A DNA stretch of 64,000 bases from Parapristionchus giblindavisi (Eukaryota; Nematoda; Chromadorea; Rhabditida; Diplogasteridae). Position 1 is the stretch's first letter. Each line of letters starts with the position of its first letter. The notes beneath the pieces were generated by a model, which did not search any database, was not told the origin of the DNA, and saw nothing but the letters and a program-made list of their open reading frames with translations. Positions 10,938-21,345 of the stretch are shown piece by piece. Location of the stretch: the NCBI GenBank assembly GCA_943737045.1, contig CALSFV010000381.1:124001-188000 (forward strand), in the 5' to 3' direction. A program made the translations under genes and the position numbers.

Positions 10938-13900
10938 CAATAATAATTTAGCTTTGGATATAAATGAAAGTAATCCTTCTCTCAACCAAAAATACCCCCT
11001 TTCCTCAACAGTACGAGCTTATAATCGCGAGAATCCTCAACCAATCAATGAATCCTTCATAATATAAAACTCGGCGTTTACAGTCTATACCATGGGCGGA
11101 AATACCTCCTAGTCTGGGACTTTGGAGGGGGGGGGCGTGTTCCCACTAGCCTCGGGCTGGGGTTTTCCTTGTCAAATGATGCACTAGTACATGAAAAAAA
11201 ATGGAGCGAGAACAATGAGTGAATATTACAAAATTAAATTATTATTATTCTACCTCCATGGCTTCCATGAGTTCGCCTACGACAGTGAATCTAGATTGGA
11301 CCTCCTGCAGTGAGAGTTCGCTCGCCTGCACCTCCGTGTCAGTCATACGGTAGAACGAATTCTCCAACTGCAATAAACAATGATAATTATATAACATATA
11401 GTTATTACCGAGTACGTGATTAGGAATTCCACCAAGGCACATTCATAAGGCATGAGCGACGTAGAATCGCTTGGTTATACATGCCCGGCGGATGCCCGCA
11501 TGAGACCGTATGCCTGAACGTCGGCAAACTGTTGGCCGACATGAGAAGAACACTCACAGTACAATTAAATGATCCAGGACGGTACGGTTTGATTTTTATG
11601 ATATTTTAGTGATGTAACTTCACCAAAAACCGTGACCTCTGCTACCATATCCCTTCCATTATACCATCACAGTTGCTACCGTATCCCTCATACCATCAGC
11701 GTACCTCTTTCGCCCATGGCGCGCTAATCTCCGCGGGCGGCATTTTCTGCTCGACCAGCGCCTCCTTGCGTCGATAAACGAGACCGTAGCAGAACTTGAG
11801 ATCGATCTGAGGCTGAAAGGCAATGACCCATAAATTAAATAATTAAATAAATCATTAAAGAGGATATACAGAGTTATCATCATAGTATAACGTTGTTGTG
11901 ACCCAACTCTTCATAAACTATGGTCATAGGTCAAATAGCTATTTACTTATTTGCAAAATGCGGTCTGGTTTTCACAAAAACAATCAGGCTTCGTCGTTCA
12001 CAACGTGCTTTGACAGTGGAAAGCACAACACTATCATAATCTAATTCATCTTCAAGCCTAATCAAACTGCCTCATTTTTGACAGGTAAAGATGTTTTCTG
12101 AAATTTGGAATTTAAAAAGCAAAAAAACCTTCGAAGGCACTTCGGTCTTCTCGATCTCGACACCGGGCGGCTTCGTCTCCTTCACCACCTGAACAGAAAT
12201 ATAAATAAATTGCAATAAGACACAATTTCGGGTCACAAACCAGGCGAAGAAAATTATGCGCGTAAAGTTGAGCCTTAAATGTACATATTGAATATTAACC
12301 GAAAAGAGAGGGGGTGATCTACCGTGAAACAGTTGCACACGTAAGATTCCTGTTTCAGCAAGGTTTAGAAATCGAGTGATGCTTGATTCTCTTCGCTTAC
12401 AAGCCTATGGCGAAGCTCTCTGTCCACACAGTATTTATTTAAAGAAACACCACAAGCTAGTTTGAACATCTCCACTCTGGCAATACTCTCTCGCTTTCTT
12501 TGTCTGCGAGAGTGTGGCCAGAGTGGAAGGTTTTCGAATTAGTTTCAGAGTTTACCTTTAAAAAAGGGGGACTCATCAAACTAAAGATGACACACTCACT
12601 AGACTAGATCGGATCTCAACCCCGCACATTCCCGTATCAACCTTCCTGCATCTTTCCAACTATTCAATATCATTCAATACTTCCCTCGTGTTATCAATGT
12701 CAAAGTAAAGCAACTTGTTACCATACATTTTCGGTGCCCTCGCCGTCTATTTTTATATAGTGGGTCAATTCTCGAAATAGGGTGGGTTGATTCACAAAAT
12801 TCGTTATTTTCGCTTAAAAATCGTGATTTTTAGCTTCTTATTTTATCAAGTGGCCTAATCCTCGCACTGCGATTATATGGCAATGTATGCATGTCACTGC
12901 TACGCCAGTGATAATTCCATACCAATCAAGTCCGGAGTCCCTAATATCTTGTACTATCATTGTACTTGTGACACCATTCACGAGTAGGGATGGCATCTAA
13001 TGCTCTATTCATTCAGTATACCAATTCATCCAAACCAGAGCCGAACCCCGCACATTCTCGTTTCACCCATCCTGTATGTTTATCAAATTCAATGTCATTT
13101 GATACACCCTCAAGAACATGGGTCCACCAAACTAAAGAAATATTCTCTAGACAAAATTCGTTCTCAGCACCGCACATTCCCGTTTCAACCTGCCTACATC
13201 GTCTCCCGATTCAATTCCATTTAATTGATCCAACGCACTATGACATTGTAAACACCATAAAGCGCATTATTTCCTAACTTATAATATTTTTATATACTTT
13301 TACATTTAATATGCACGCTAAACTATACTTGTACACCTTTACCAATTATTAATTTAATTGTGTACCACACTCCCGAGTGTGGGAACAACAAGCTAAAGAC
13401 ATATTCCCTAGGCAAGATCTGTTCTCATTGTTAGCCCCGCACATTCCCGTTTTAACCTCCCTACATCCTCCCAACTACTCAATGCCATGCGATTCAGTCT
13501 GTTGTTCGTCATTTACTCACCCTATCATTGTGCTTGTACCACACTCCCAAGTGTGGGCTCAACAAACTAAAGACATATTCTCTAGACATAATTCGTTTTC
13601 GACCCCGCCGATCATAGGTCGAAAAGTATGTTACAAAGTACCAAGCCTGACCCCATTTTGAGCCAAAATTTCAGAAAAACCTGACCGGATTTTGAGCAAA
13701 AATTTCATATAAATCGAAAAACCTGACCGGATTTTGAGCCAAATTTGCCAAAACTCGAAAAACCTGACCGTGTTTTGAAAACCGATAATCTAGCTATTCG
13801 ACCTATGGTTCAACCCCGCCGATTCCCGTTTCGACCTGCCTACATCTTCCCAACTATTCAATGGCATGTAATATTAAGAAGTTGGCTCGCTCACCCTATC

Positions 13901-16900
13901 ATTGTACTTGTACCACACTCCCGAGTAGGGGTGGCGGATGATGTCCCAGTAGTGGCCGCACTCCGCATTGTCGCCCTCGTGCACCATCACCGCGCTCAGC
14001 TCGTATCTGAACGGGATATTTTATTGATTTATCGATCCATTAATCAAGTTATTATTGATTGACTTATTGACTAACAACTCTGCCCATTGCTAACTGATTT
14101 ATTGAGTAATAAATCCACCAATTATTGATTGATCTATCATCACCACACAATAATCTCTAGTTCGAGAAACAACTAATTGCAGTAGACTCTTAAAGATAAA
14201 ATCGATATTCGACATACTTAGAATCCGCCTCAGCATCGTTCGTGGGAAACAGCTTCGCAACGTCAAGCACGCGAGGATACTGTATCGGCGTCTTGATCTT
14301 CTTCCGGCGACCAGTATTACTGTAAGTACACGCTGCTCATTAACAAATCGATAATACAGATACCATATAAAACATCTGCAATTACGGTAAGCACAACGAG
14401 TCGATATCGTGTTTGGACTTTACCGTAATCAGATCATACATTTTCATGCTCTCATCATGTGAGGATCGACCCATATACGGCAAATTTTCAGAGTCGACGC
14501 ACTATATAAAACTCATTTTTATGTGAAAGATTACAATTTAACCAAAAAATAACGATTTTCTAAATCGATTCAATATATAAAAATCATTCGGTGAGGACAT
14601 AGAAAATGTATGATACCGTACCTGTCGTAGACATATCGATTGAGCGACAGCAGTAGCACTGGCGGCAGGTGATCCATCCTGGTCTCACGCGTCACACCGC
14701 CCTTTTTGTTGCAGCCGCCGCAAGTGAAATCGTCCAACCTGCGAACAATCAATCGATAATTGTGGGATACCGTAATCGATCACAGGACCAATCCACTCAA
14801 GACCACCAACCGTTCGTCCGCGAAATAGTCACTGAACGCGCCCGATAGCGTCGTTTGTCGATCGATGCTCAGATTGATCGCAGAGAATCTGCAATCAATA
14901 AATCACTAACTTGGTCAGATCAATCGATAATCGCACAAATAAATCAATAACACTCACTTAGTAGAGTTGTCCGAGTGGTGGCCGCACTTGCAGCGCAGAA
15001 TCGACGAGGTGCGACCCTGCAACAACAAACTGATAAAATGGATCGATAAAATCTCTCTGTCCGCCCTGACCACACTCTCTCGCTTTCTTTGCCGACGCGA
15101 GAGCATTGACAAAATATAGACAGCACAAATCAGCCAGTTTTTTCTTTGTACACCGTACACCATTACACAGTTGATTCTTTATGTACAGGGTGACCAGAAA
15201 ATACGTGTGCACGATAAAAACTAAATATCTTTCCAGGAAAACAACGAAATTGTATAAAAAATTTATTAGAGCATATTCAAACTAGTTGGAACAACAGTAC
15301 ATACTTAGATTTCAATCCTTCCTCCCCGCTCCTTGATAACCTCCTTTAGTCTCTTGGGATAAGCATCGATCACAGCACGCAGGTAATTGATGTCGATTTT
15401 GTCCCATTCCTTGATCAGGGATGCCTTCAGTGAGGCCAGGTTGGGGTGGGGCTTAGAACAGGCTTTGGCCTCAAGGACTGACGACGCGGAATAGTCCATT
15501 GGGTTAAGGTCGGCTGAGGAGGCTGGCCATTTATCGCCCGCGATGAAGGAGGGGAGATGGGTTTCGCACCAGGCCTACACAGCCTTTGCCTTGTGGGCAG
15601 GGGCTACATCTTGCAGGAACGTTCAGGAGGTGGTTTGAAAGTGCGAACGGGTCCAGGGGATAAGACTCTTCTGGGGGATCTCTTCCTTGTAATAGGTCTG
15701 GTTGATTTTGACCCCAGGATCGACGAATACGAGAGGAGTCTTGCCAGTCGCGCACACACCGGCCCATACCATCACCTGGGCAGGGTGGGAAGCCTTGTTC
15801 ACGACTCTCCCCTTGCTCTTAGCATCCACAGGGCTCACAGCAAGCACACGGTTGTTCAGGGCATTATGAGCAGCCTCCACCGTGAAGAGCTTCTCCTCGG
15901 TGAGGAGCGTGGTCATGTGCTCTCCAGTGCGCGTGCTGGCGAGGAGGGCGCGGTACTTCTTCAGAAGTTGCTCCTTGTTCCTCTCACTTAGGATCACAGC
16001 TTTCGTCATACGATATGGTGTGAGTCCCAATTTCGTATTGACAATGGTTCTCATCGATTCTCTCGACACATGCATCTCCTTCGCCATCTTTCGCATGAAA
16101 CGGTGGGGATCGCGGGTGATTCGCATCTTGACTGCTTTTTTCTTCTCCGGAGTGACAATCCAAGCCTTTCTTACTCTCCCAGGGCGGTCCAGTATATCTC
16201 CTGTCTGATGGTGTCGACGAATGGTGTTGTATACGGTGTTCCGATGAATTCCAAGAGAGTGAGCGATGGCTGCGGCAGACTGTCCCAGTGCATGCCGAGT
16301 TATGATTGAAGAGCGTTGTGAACTGGGCTTTGCCATTTATCTGAAAATGAACCGATTCGAACGAAAATTTGAACATAGGTATGCGAAACATCAATAAATA
16401 AAATGACGAACTGGCGAAACACCAAAACGGCGCCTGCGCCCGGTGCGCCATGCAGAACAAGTGCACACGTATTTTCTGGTCACCCTGTATGTGAAAAAAT
16501 ATCTACTGATATCGCAAACCCTACAGGTGGATCGGTGTGGTGAACAAAACCTACTGCAAAACCCAAAGTCAAACGTGGCATGAAAAATAAAGCCACTTCA
16601 CGATCACTGAACCCCGTGTGACTACCGTACATTGAATCGTTCTCCTATCCGCAGTCGCATCTCGATGCCATTCGGATGCTTCATCAGATTACGATCGATA
16701 GAGTCGAAGAACAGGACGGAGAACTCCTGGGCGTCCTGCTGCTCCTCGTTCAGCCGCAGCGCCTTGCAGAAGCTCTCCGCGTTCGCGTCTTCCTGAAGGA
16801 CGTCAACAGTTAATCGATAATGAGCTCGCGTGTAGCGCTTTTGTTAGTCTCCCGATTACAGCTCTAGTACCGAGATCGAACCCCTCTATTATCAAAGCAA

Positions 16901-19900
16901 AAAAGCAGCTGCATATCCAAACCATTAATATATTGACGCGGAAAGGCTCTGGTTTTTGAAAACTTAAAATGTAATTGAAATTCGTTACTCACTCAATGAA
17001 AGAACATTTGACGAAATAATTACAGGGTTTTTTTTCACTTGTAGTTTACTTAAAATAAACTTCAAGTGGTACTATATTTACTACGACCATGTAAAAATCA
17101 AAATGGACATTACTCACATATGGCGTGGTCTCGAGAGTGAAGAAGAGATGCTGCAGTTCGTTCATCACTTTCTGCACGTCCATCGCCGGTGGAGCGGGAC
17201 TACAACCGAGGCAAACATTATTATTATTATTATTGTATTCCTTAGACAATAAAAAAGTCGTAGACGAATCGATAAACACATTTGTAGGCTTTTTCCCCGA
17301 TAAATTAGCGAGGGAACTCCTTCCTTTGTTAAAACGAGCATTGTTTTACAAGTATGAAAAGTGAATTAAAATAATCCAAAACTAACGTGTGATACAGGTC
17401 GGAGGGTCGCCAATCAAAGATTATCTGACGGAAAACCGGATCGTTGTACCAGATCTGCAAATATTATTGATTTTATTTAATATATCGAATCATATAAATA
17501 CATATGAGGCCGTTTGCGTAAAAATCGACTAAAAGAAATAAAATTTGGCACAGTAAAAAAATCAAATTTTGGAGATCGAGGTTCTCAAGGGTGCTTATGA
17601 TGATGGTCACGTTCATTTTGCACCTAGAGACACCGTTGAGGCCAGACGACGTCGCGATGTAATCGCGTTTTTAGTCATTTCTCGTGACCCGATCGTGCTA
17701 AAAATTACAAAATATACCCTCAGAGGCAGAATTTGATGGCGATCACGCCTGTCTAATTCATTTTTCATGGAAAAATTTCAGAAATTTTCAAAATTGGAAA
17801 TTCAGTCGATGGAAAAAGTCCGTTTTGCGAGATACATAGATCGGACCGGAATGTCATCAGGATTCCATAGAAAAAATTTCAGCCAATTTGCGCCCGAGTC
17901 ATTCGAGATAATCAACTTTTAGTATAGTAATTTTACCGTTGATGCGGAGGCAAGAGACGAGAGTGTGCTGGGGCGAGAGAGCAAAGAGGCAGGTGAGAAG
18001 ATCAGGATGGGAATGAAGGGGAGTGGACGGGATGCCCTTCCCTTCACCCTTCTCTGCTCTCTCACAATTCCATACTCTCTAGCCTCTTTCCTACTCTTCA
18101 ACGGCAAAATGACTACACTAAAAGTTGATTATCTCGAATGACTCGGGCGCAAATTGGCTGAAATTTTTTCTATGGAATCCTGATGCCATTCCGGTCCGAT
18201 CTATGTATCTCGCAAAACGGACTTTTTTCGTCGACTGAATTTCCAATTTTGAAAATTTCTGAAATTTTTCCATGAAAAATGAATTAGATAGGCGTGATCG
18301 CCATCAAATTCTGCCCCTGAGGGTATATTTTGTAATTTTTAGCACGATCGGGTCACGAGAAATGACTAAAAATGCGATTACATCGCGACGTCGTCTGGCC
18401 TCAACGGTGGCTCTAGGTGCAAAATGAACGTGACCATCGTCAAGAGCACCCTTGAGAACACCGATCCCCAAAATTTGATTTTTTTACTGTGCCGGCACTT
18501 AGTCGAGTCTTACGCAAACGGCCTCATATAAATGCACTCAAGACCTAACAACACCTGCTATAACTCGGTTGGTGAATTTCCAAATGTAATTAAAGATTTT
18601 AACACCGGTGTTATTTCAAACATCGGTGATCGCTGGCATTTATAGGGGAAACAGCAAACAAATTTCATTGTTAAATTATCTAATTGTGAATAAATTACAC
18701 AAATATGTTTTCAATATTGACCCCATAATCCTTTAATTGGACAGTTTGGGCTTCGCCTCTTCTGCATATTGAGTACTCGTATGCTCTCGAATGGAAGACA
18801 GGTAAACGTTATGATTATTATACTTAATTTATATATAAGGAAGAATAAAAATACGAAAATATTTACTGAATTTCAGAAATCAACAAAACATTTCATTGGT
18901 TTCATAACGCACCTGCAGGAAGCTGTTGACGTAGCAGAAGTTGGCAAAGTTGTTGAGACCGCACGGAGTGGTCTCGGAATCTCGGCTGCAATGGGTTACT
19001 ATGACGTAGTTTACAGATAGAAATATCGATAATCTGTTTAAGACATTATGAATAATAGACAAGTAGTAAATAGGCATTACAATCCCTGCCAACGATCAAA
19101 TTCATCATTATTATTATCATTATTGGGCATCCCAATATATTCACAAAGTTTGAACAGCACATGAACATAATATTGTAAGCATTTTAATATTTCACGTGCA
19201 TGTATTGCAATGTAAGATAAATAAATGAACAAATAAATATATTTACCGAGTAGCGTTGTTGGACTTTTCATTCTTGTAATCTTCACTCTTCTTGATCAAC
19301 TTCTCAAACTTCTCCATGCCCAATCGACCGAGGCAGTACGGATTCTCCTTGCAGTTTGACGATCTATATATTTAGTTCCATCAAATATAATTAGAAAGAC
19401 ATTCTTTATATTAAAAATTTAACTAATTAGTATATTTATTTTATCATTTCGAAGTGCATTTTGTGCTATTAATTCACGGAAATCAGAAGAATAGAACGAG
19501 ATTAAGAATAAATCCACCCTTTAAATTCATAATAGTAATAGTCATGCCCACAAGTCAAGACAAGGTGATGAGATGAAAAATATGAAATTTGCAAGAAAAA
19601 AACCTTTTTTACAAGTATTCGAAATCACTTTTGACTAAAAATCGGTACCCACGCACACTAGTACGGAGATAATATTGTCGGTAATATCATCGACGAACTT
19701 GATCACTTAAATAATCATGCTTACTTTGGATTTGGCGAAACGTGCTTGCCGCAGACCATCTGGTCGAGTCCATACGTGCTCCATACGAGTTTAGCGTCCA
19801 CTTTCTCCGGATCGATCCGCAATAACTGCTCCGAGATCTTCTTTAATCGTTCAGCCTGCGGAATTTCCACAGCTTATTGCGTTAATTTCAGTGGCATTTT

Positions 19901-20068
19901 GCAAAATTTCATTACAAAACGCACCCAAGTTATGTTAAAATCTTAATAATCACATTATATGTAATGCATATTATCGGTTCCTACCGATTTTAAAGTTGAT
20001 AACTGCGGATTAACGCTCACCTTTCCTCGGGCTCCATTGTATTTTTGTGTTGATAGCTTGCTTACCAT
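2535..20068 (-). CDS. usp48: USP48-type ubiquitin-specific protease (deubiquitinase), 30 exons
   Basis: Cysteine protease that removes ubiquitin from substrates. Exons, 5' to 3': 20068-20021, 19855-19725, 19363-19247, 18985-18913, 17454-17387, 17199-17118, 16792-16631, 15016-14958, 14888-14811, 14738-14622, 14319-14218, 14006-13895, 12188-12129, 11812-11705, 11367-11254, 10895-10743, 10425-10370, 10208-10145, 10097-10026, 9523-9399, 8927-8873, 8750-8692, 7539-7419, 7138-7036, 5910-5739, 5243-5010, 4404-4310, 3645-3509, 2875-2758, 2590-2535. Phases agree throughout, giving about 1016 codons, close to human USP48 (1035). The Cys box is NNFANFCYVNSFLQ and the His box YELSAVMVHEG...GHY. The Cys box is less canonical (NFANFC where GNTC is usual). 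Zinc-pair ubiquitin ligand CKC...CGGC is present. Two DUSP-like modules follow (LCPHG...CTEC...FYVSKSAL; CDHGHINISE...CDRC). The start ATG lies 50 nt downstream of a TTTTTCCAG acceptor. The 3' end is uncertain: TGA in the last exon overlaps a good donor (GTGAGA at 2539), and the expected third DUSP and Ubl are not seen downstream. Confidence 0.92.
3752..3888. mobile_element. CATAGGTCGA-family MITE in usp48 intron
   Basis: Terminal CATAGGTCGAATAGCTA and TTTTCGACCCATG. Flanks GATCTCTC (3744-3751) and GGTCTCTC (3889-3896) match at 7 of 8 positions, as expected for an 8-bp hAT-type target duplication. Confidence 0.8.
4763..4943. mobile_element. MULE-like MITE (CATACATTTTCGG family)
   Basis: Starts CATACATTTTCGG and ends with the related GAAAATATATG. 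Carries TATATAGTGGGTCGATCCT and CACATTGTGAGG motifs shared with copies at 12722, 14435, 29311 and 51185. The flanks resemble a 9-bp duplication imperfectly (7 of 9). Confidence 0.7.
5330..5532. mobile_element. CATAGGTCGA-family MITE, complete (203 bp), in usp48 intron
   Basis: Perfect-looking ends CATAGGTCGAATAGC and CTTTTCGACCTATG. Flanked on both sides by the 8-bp direct repeat TTCTCAAG. Three internal repeats of GCGGTCAGGTTTTTCGAT. This is the best type copy of the family. Confidence 0.9.
6220..6983. mobile_element. hAT-type element (764 bp) with BED-finger remnant, in usp48 intron
   Basis: Terminal inverted repeats CAGGGCTGTGCGGCAAGG and its complement with one mismatch. An exact 8-bp target duplication, ATCATGAC, lies at 6212-6219 and 6984-6991. 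The ends are built from many copies of TTGCCGAAATTGCCGG. Near 6553-6651 a spliced-looking plus-strand exon begins MGKVSKYFEPSING and continues to a Cys pair (CRNYTC), resembling the BED zinc finger of hAT transposases. It is non-autonomous. hAT assignment rests on the CAGGG end, the 8-bp duplication and the BED-like remnant. Confidence 0.88.
7771..8268. mobile_element. hAT-like MITE (498 bp) built of TTTGACGG repeats, in usp48 intron
   Basis: Ends CAGGGCTAGGATTTGAC and complement of CAGGGCTGGGCGTCAAAT. Flanks GTCTTCAT (7763-7770) and GTCTTCAA (8269-8276) match at 7 of 8. Both terminal regions are tandem variants of CCGTCAAATTTGACGG. Confidence 0.85.
9342..9398. repeat. AAT/TTA microsatellite abutting a usp48 5' splice site
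   Basis: About 19 ATT units. The last bases form the 5' splice site of the exon ending at 9399 on the minus strand, so the intron begins GTAATAATAAT. Confidence 0.9.
10484..10524. repeat. AAT microsatellite in usp48 intron
   Basis: About 13 AAT units inside the intron between the exons at 10895-10743 and 10425-10370. Confidence 0.9.
10899..10937. repeat. AAT microsatellite abutting a usp48 3' splice site
   Basis: About 12 AAT units. On the minus strand the tract runs directly into TTTTGAG and the exon starting at 10895, replacing the usual polypyrimidine tract. Confidence 0.9.
11925..11995. mobile_element. Truncated CATAGGTCGA-family MITE
   Basis: CATAGGTCAAATAGCTA followed by AAAATGCGGTCTGGTTTT and AATCAGGCTT. 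It matches the 5' half of the family at 5330 but no right end is recognisable. Confidence 0.55.
12722..12889. mobile_element. MULE-like MITE (CATACATTTTCGG family), diverged
   Basis: Starts CATACATTTTCGGTGCCCTC, contains TTTTTATATAGTGGGTCAAT and ends GCAATGTATG. No clear target duplication. Confidence 0.65.
13613..13807. mobile_element. CATAGGTCGA-family MITE within the intronic repeat array
   Basis: CATAGGTCGAAAAGTATG to TATTCGACCTATG, inverted relative to the copy at 5330. Flanks TTTCGACCCCGCCGAT and GTTCAACCCCGCCGAT are near-identical, but they may reflect the surrounding repeat array rather than an 8-bp target duplication. Confidence 0.8.
14435..14612. mobile_element. MULE-like MITE occupying most of a usp48 intron
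   Basis: CATACATTTTCATG to AAAATGTATG with GTGAGGATCGACCCATATA near one end. It ends nine bases from the donor of the exon 14738-14622. Confidence 0.75.
15186..16487 (-). mobile_element. maT-type (Tc1/mariner) transposon, 1302 bp, in usp48 intron
   Basis: Inverted ends CAGGGTGACCAGAAAATACG and complement, about 27 bp, with a TA duplication on each side (15184-15185 and 16488-16489). It contains one transposase frame on the minus strand. Length, ends and TA target fit the IS630-Tc1-mariner superfamily. Confidence 0.93.
15305..16336 (-). pseudogene. maT (DD37D) transposase, inactivated
   Basis: Single frame of 343 codons from ATG 16336. An N-terminal helix-turn-helix region (SAAAIAHSLGIHRNTV) is followed by the DDE-type core. 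Two in-frame stops interrupt it: a TGA at about 15622-15625, just before TFLQDVAPAHK, where the family usually has Trp, and a TAG twelve codons later. The second and third catalytic Asp (QDVAPAH and NPMDY) are spaced by 37 residues, diagnostic of the maT/DD37D group. The first catalytic Asp, expected in TDEKLF, is Glu here (TEEKLF). No frameshift is needed, so inactivation is by point mutations only. Confidence 0.9.
17503..18528. mobile_element. 1026-bp foldback element with ~430-bp inverted arms, in usp48 intron
   Basis: Arms 17503-17940 and about 18105-18528 are near-perfect reverse complements beginning TATGAGGCCGTTTGCGTAA and enclose a roughly 165-bp loop. Flanks TATAAATACA and TATAAATGCA match at 9 of 10, suggesting a 9-10-bp target duplication as in Mutator-like (MULE) elements with long inverted repeats. 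No coding frame. Confidence 0.85.
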
Positions 20069-20125
20069 CACTGTATGGCAACTCTCCCGTAAAGGGAGCG
20101 ATCAATGACACCCGTCGCCTGGAAA
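20069..20125 (-). promoter_or_regulatory. usp48 5' UTR with probable trans-splice acceptor
   Basis: On the minus strand TTTTTCCAG at 20119-20127 precedes a 50-nt leader to the ATG at 20068. No upstream exon is evident, so this may be a spliced-leader acceptor, as is common in nematodes. A cis-spliced non-coding first exon is the alternative. Confidence 0.55.
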
Positions 20126-20126
20126 A

Positions 20127-20900
20127 ATCATATTTTAAACATACAAATAAGTTAATTTAATTAAAATAATTCGGAAATATGAAAAATTATATTAAATTAC
20201 GAGAAGCTATTCAAAAAAATTCAAGTGAAGCGCGCGGCGCGTAGTTTATGCCTGCACGCCGCATGGTTTTCGATTTTCAGCGTGTTTGTTTATTCGGCCT
20301 TTTGAGGAACCTCGGCTACCGTATTTATTTGAGACTACAGTACACCGTAAATGTTATTGTTAATTGCTTGAATTCTTTCACGTTTATTTTTACTTTGTTT
20401 CACTTCACAATGGGGCTATGTGTGTTACACAATGTTCTATAGGCTGTGAAAGCAAAAACGACCGCTCAACATAGAAACTCTCTCAAATGCAATCGTCTTT
20501 CGCTTGTCTCGCTATGGAAACAAAATGGCTTGAACCAGAATACTGTGGTTAGTATTACGAATCGATGATTCTAGATTATTTTAATCCAATGCAGAATAAC
20601 GAAAAAAACAAATCAGTGAATACAACTACAGTACTTATTGTATTACAGTATACTGACTGTACTATCTGATGAATAGATTACTCGTATAAATGTTGAGAAG
20701 TGTGTCCATTTCTGTTCATTAGTCTTCTGTTCATTTTGAGGGCCAGACCGATCACCATAGAAACTCTCTCAAAAATTAATGCTCTCTCGTTTGTCTGCCT
20801 TTCAAAGAAAAATGAGCACTGAATCAATACTCCACACTAGACAGTAGATCACTTGCTCAGACTCCATCTTGATCGATATCTCTTGAGTGCACGTGCACTC
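20127..20900. other. Intergenic region upstream of usp48
   Basis: No supported gene. It contains GCGCGCGGCGCG near 20228 and two related blocks at about 20466 and 20755, both reading CATAGAAACTCTCTCAAA and followed by pyrimidine-rich CTCTCGTTTGTC-type sequence. This probably includes the usp48 promoter. Confidence 0.4.
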
Positions 20901-21002
20901 AGTTGGACGACTCTAGGAACAGGGTAGATCGATTCCTTCCAATCCTCTACAGAACATCAACATCGAGCGCGTGGGCGAGTGTGCGCGCTCCTTGGGAATC
21001 CG

Positions 21003-21345
21003 TATATAAGACGACAATATCCCTTCTATGCTCATTTATCGTCTCATCTCTTCATCTCTCATCAGTTCAACTACCTACAAGTTCGTCTCCTTCTCGCATC
21101 TACAGTACTCGACTCTCATCTACAGTACTCGACTCTCATCTACAGTACTCGACTCTCATCTACAGTACTCGACTCTCATCTACAGTACTCGACTCTCAGC
21201 TACAGTACTCGACTCTCAGCTACAGTACCCGGTTCTCATCTGCATGCGGATTCGACATCTACCCAAGGATACTTCTGTTACTGAGAGGTATCGTATCCCA
21301 CCCTACAGTCGTATCAATTTTCATTTGGTTATTGTGTTCTACCGA
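21003..21345 (+). repeat. Unit 1 of a tandem duplication: TATA-like site, 20-bp repeats, conserved block
   Basis: TATATAAG at 21003, then CATCTCTCATCAGTTCAACTA, then about seven copies of a 20-bp repeat (TACTCGACTCTCATCTACAG, 21104-21237), then CTGCATGCGGATTCG...CACCCTACAGTCGTATC. The same order recurs at 22645-22890 with fewer 20-bp repeats. Open frames across the 20-bp repeat are a by-product of its composition. Confidence 0.7.

Larger units (their letters stand above)
12600..13894. repeat. Tandem/dispersed repeat array in the intron downstream of usp48 exon 12
   Basis: Units near 12610, 13040, 13130, 13400, 13560 and 13810 share CCCCGCACATTCCCGTTTC, followed by CAACCTGCCTACAT and TTCCAACTATTCAATG. 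Several begin with TACCACACTCCCGAGT, which is also the end of the neighbouring exon (13895-14006), so the exon-intron boundary seems to have been copied along. A related unit lies at about 3255-3310. A MULE-like MITE (12722-12889) and a CATAGGTCGA MITE (13613-13807) are embedded. Confidence 0.7.

Noticed and set aside
15531..15767. Frameshift in the maT transposase
   Set aside because: The apparent change of frame disappears when the TGA is read through; the original frame continues to the C-terminus, so only stop codons are needed.
15557..16309. Plus-strand frames opposite the maT transposase
   Set aside because: Shadow frames of the recognised minus-strand transposase.
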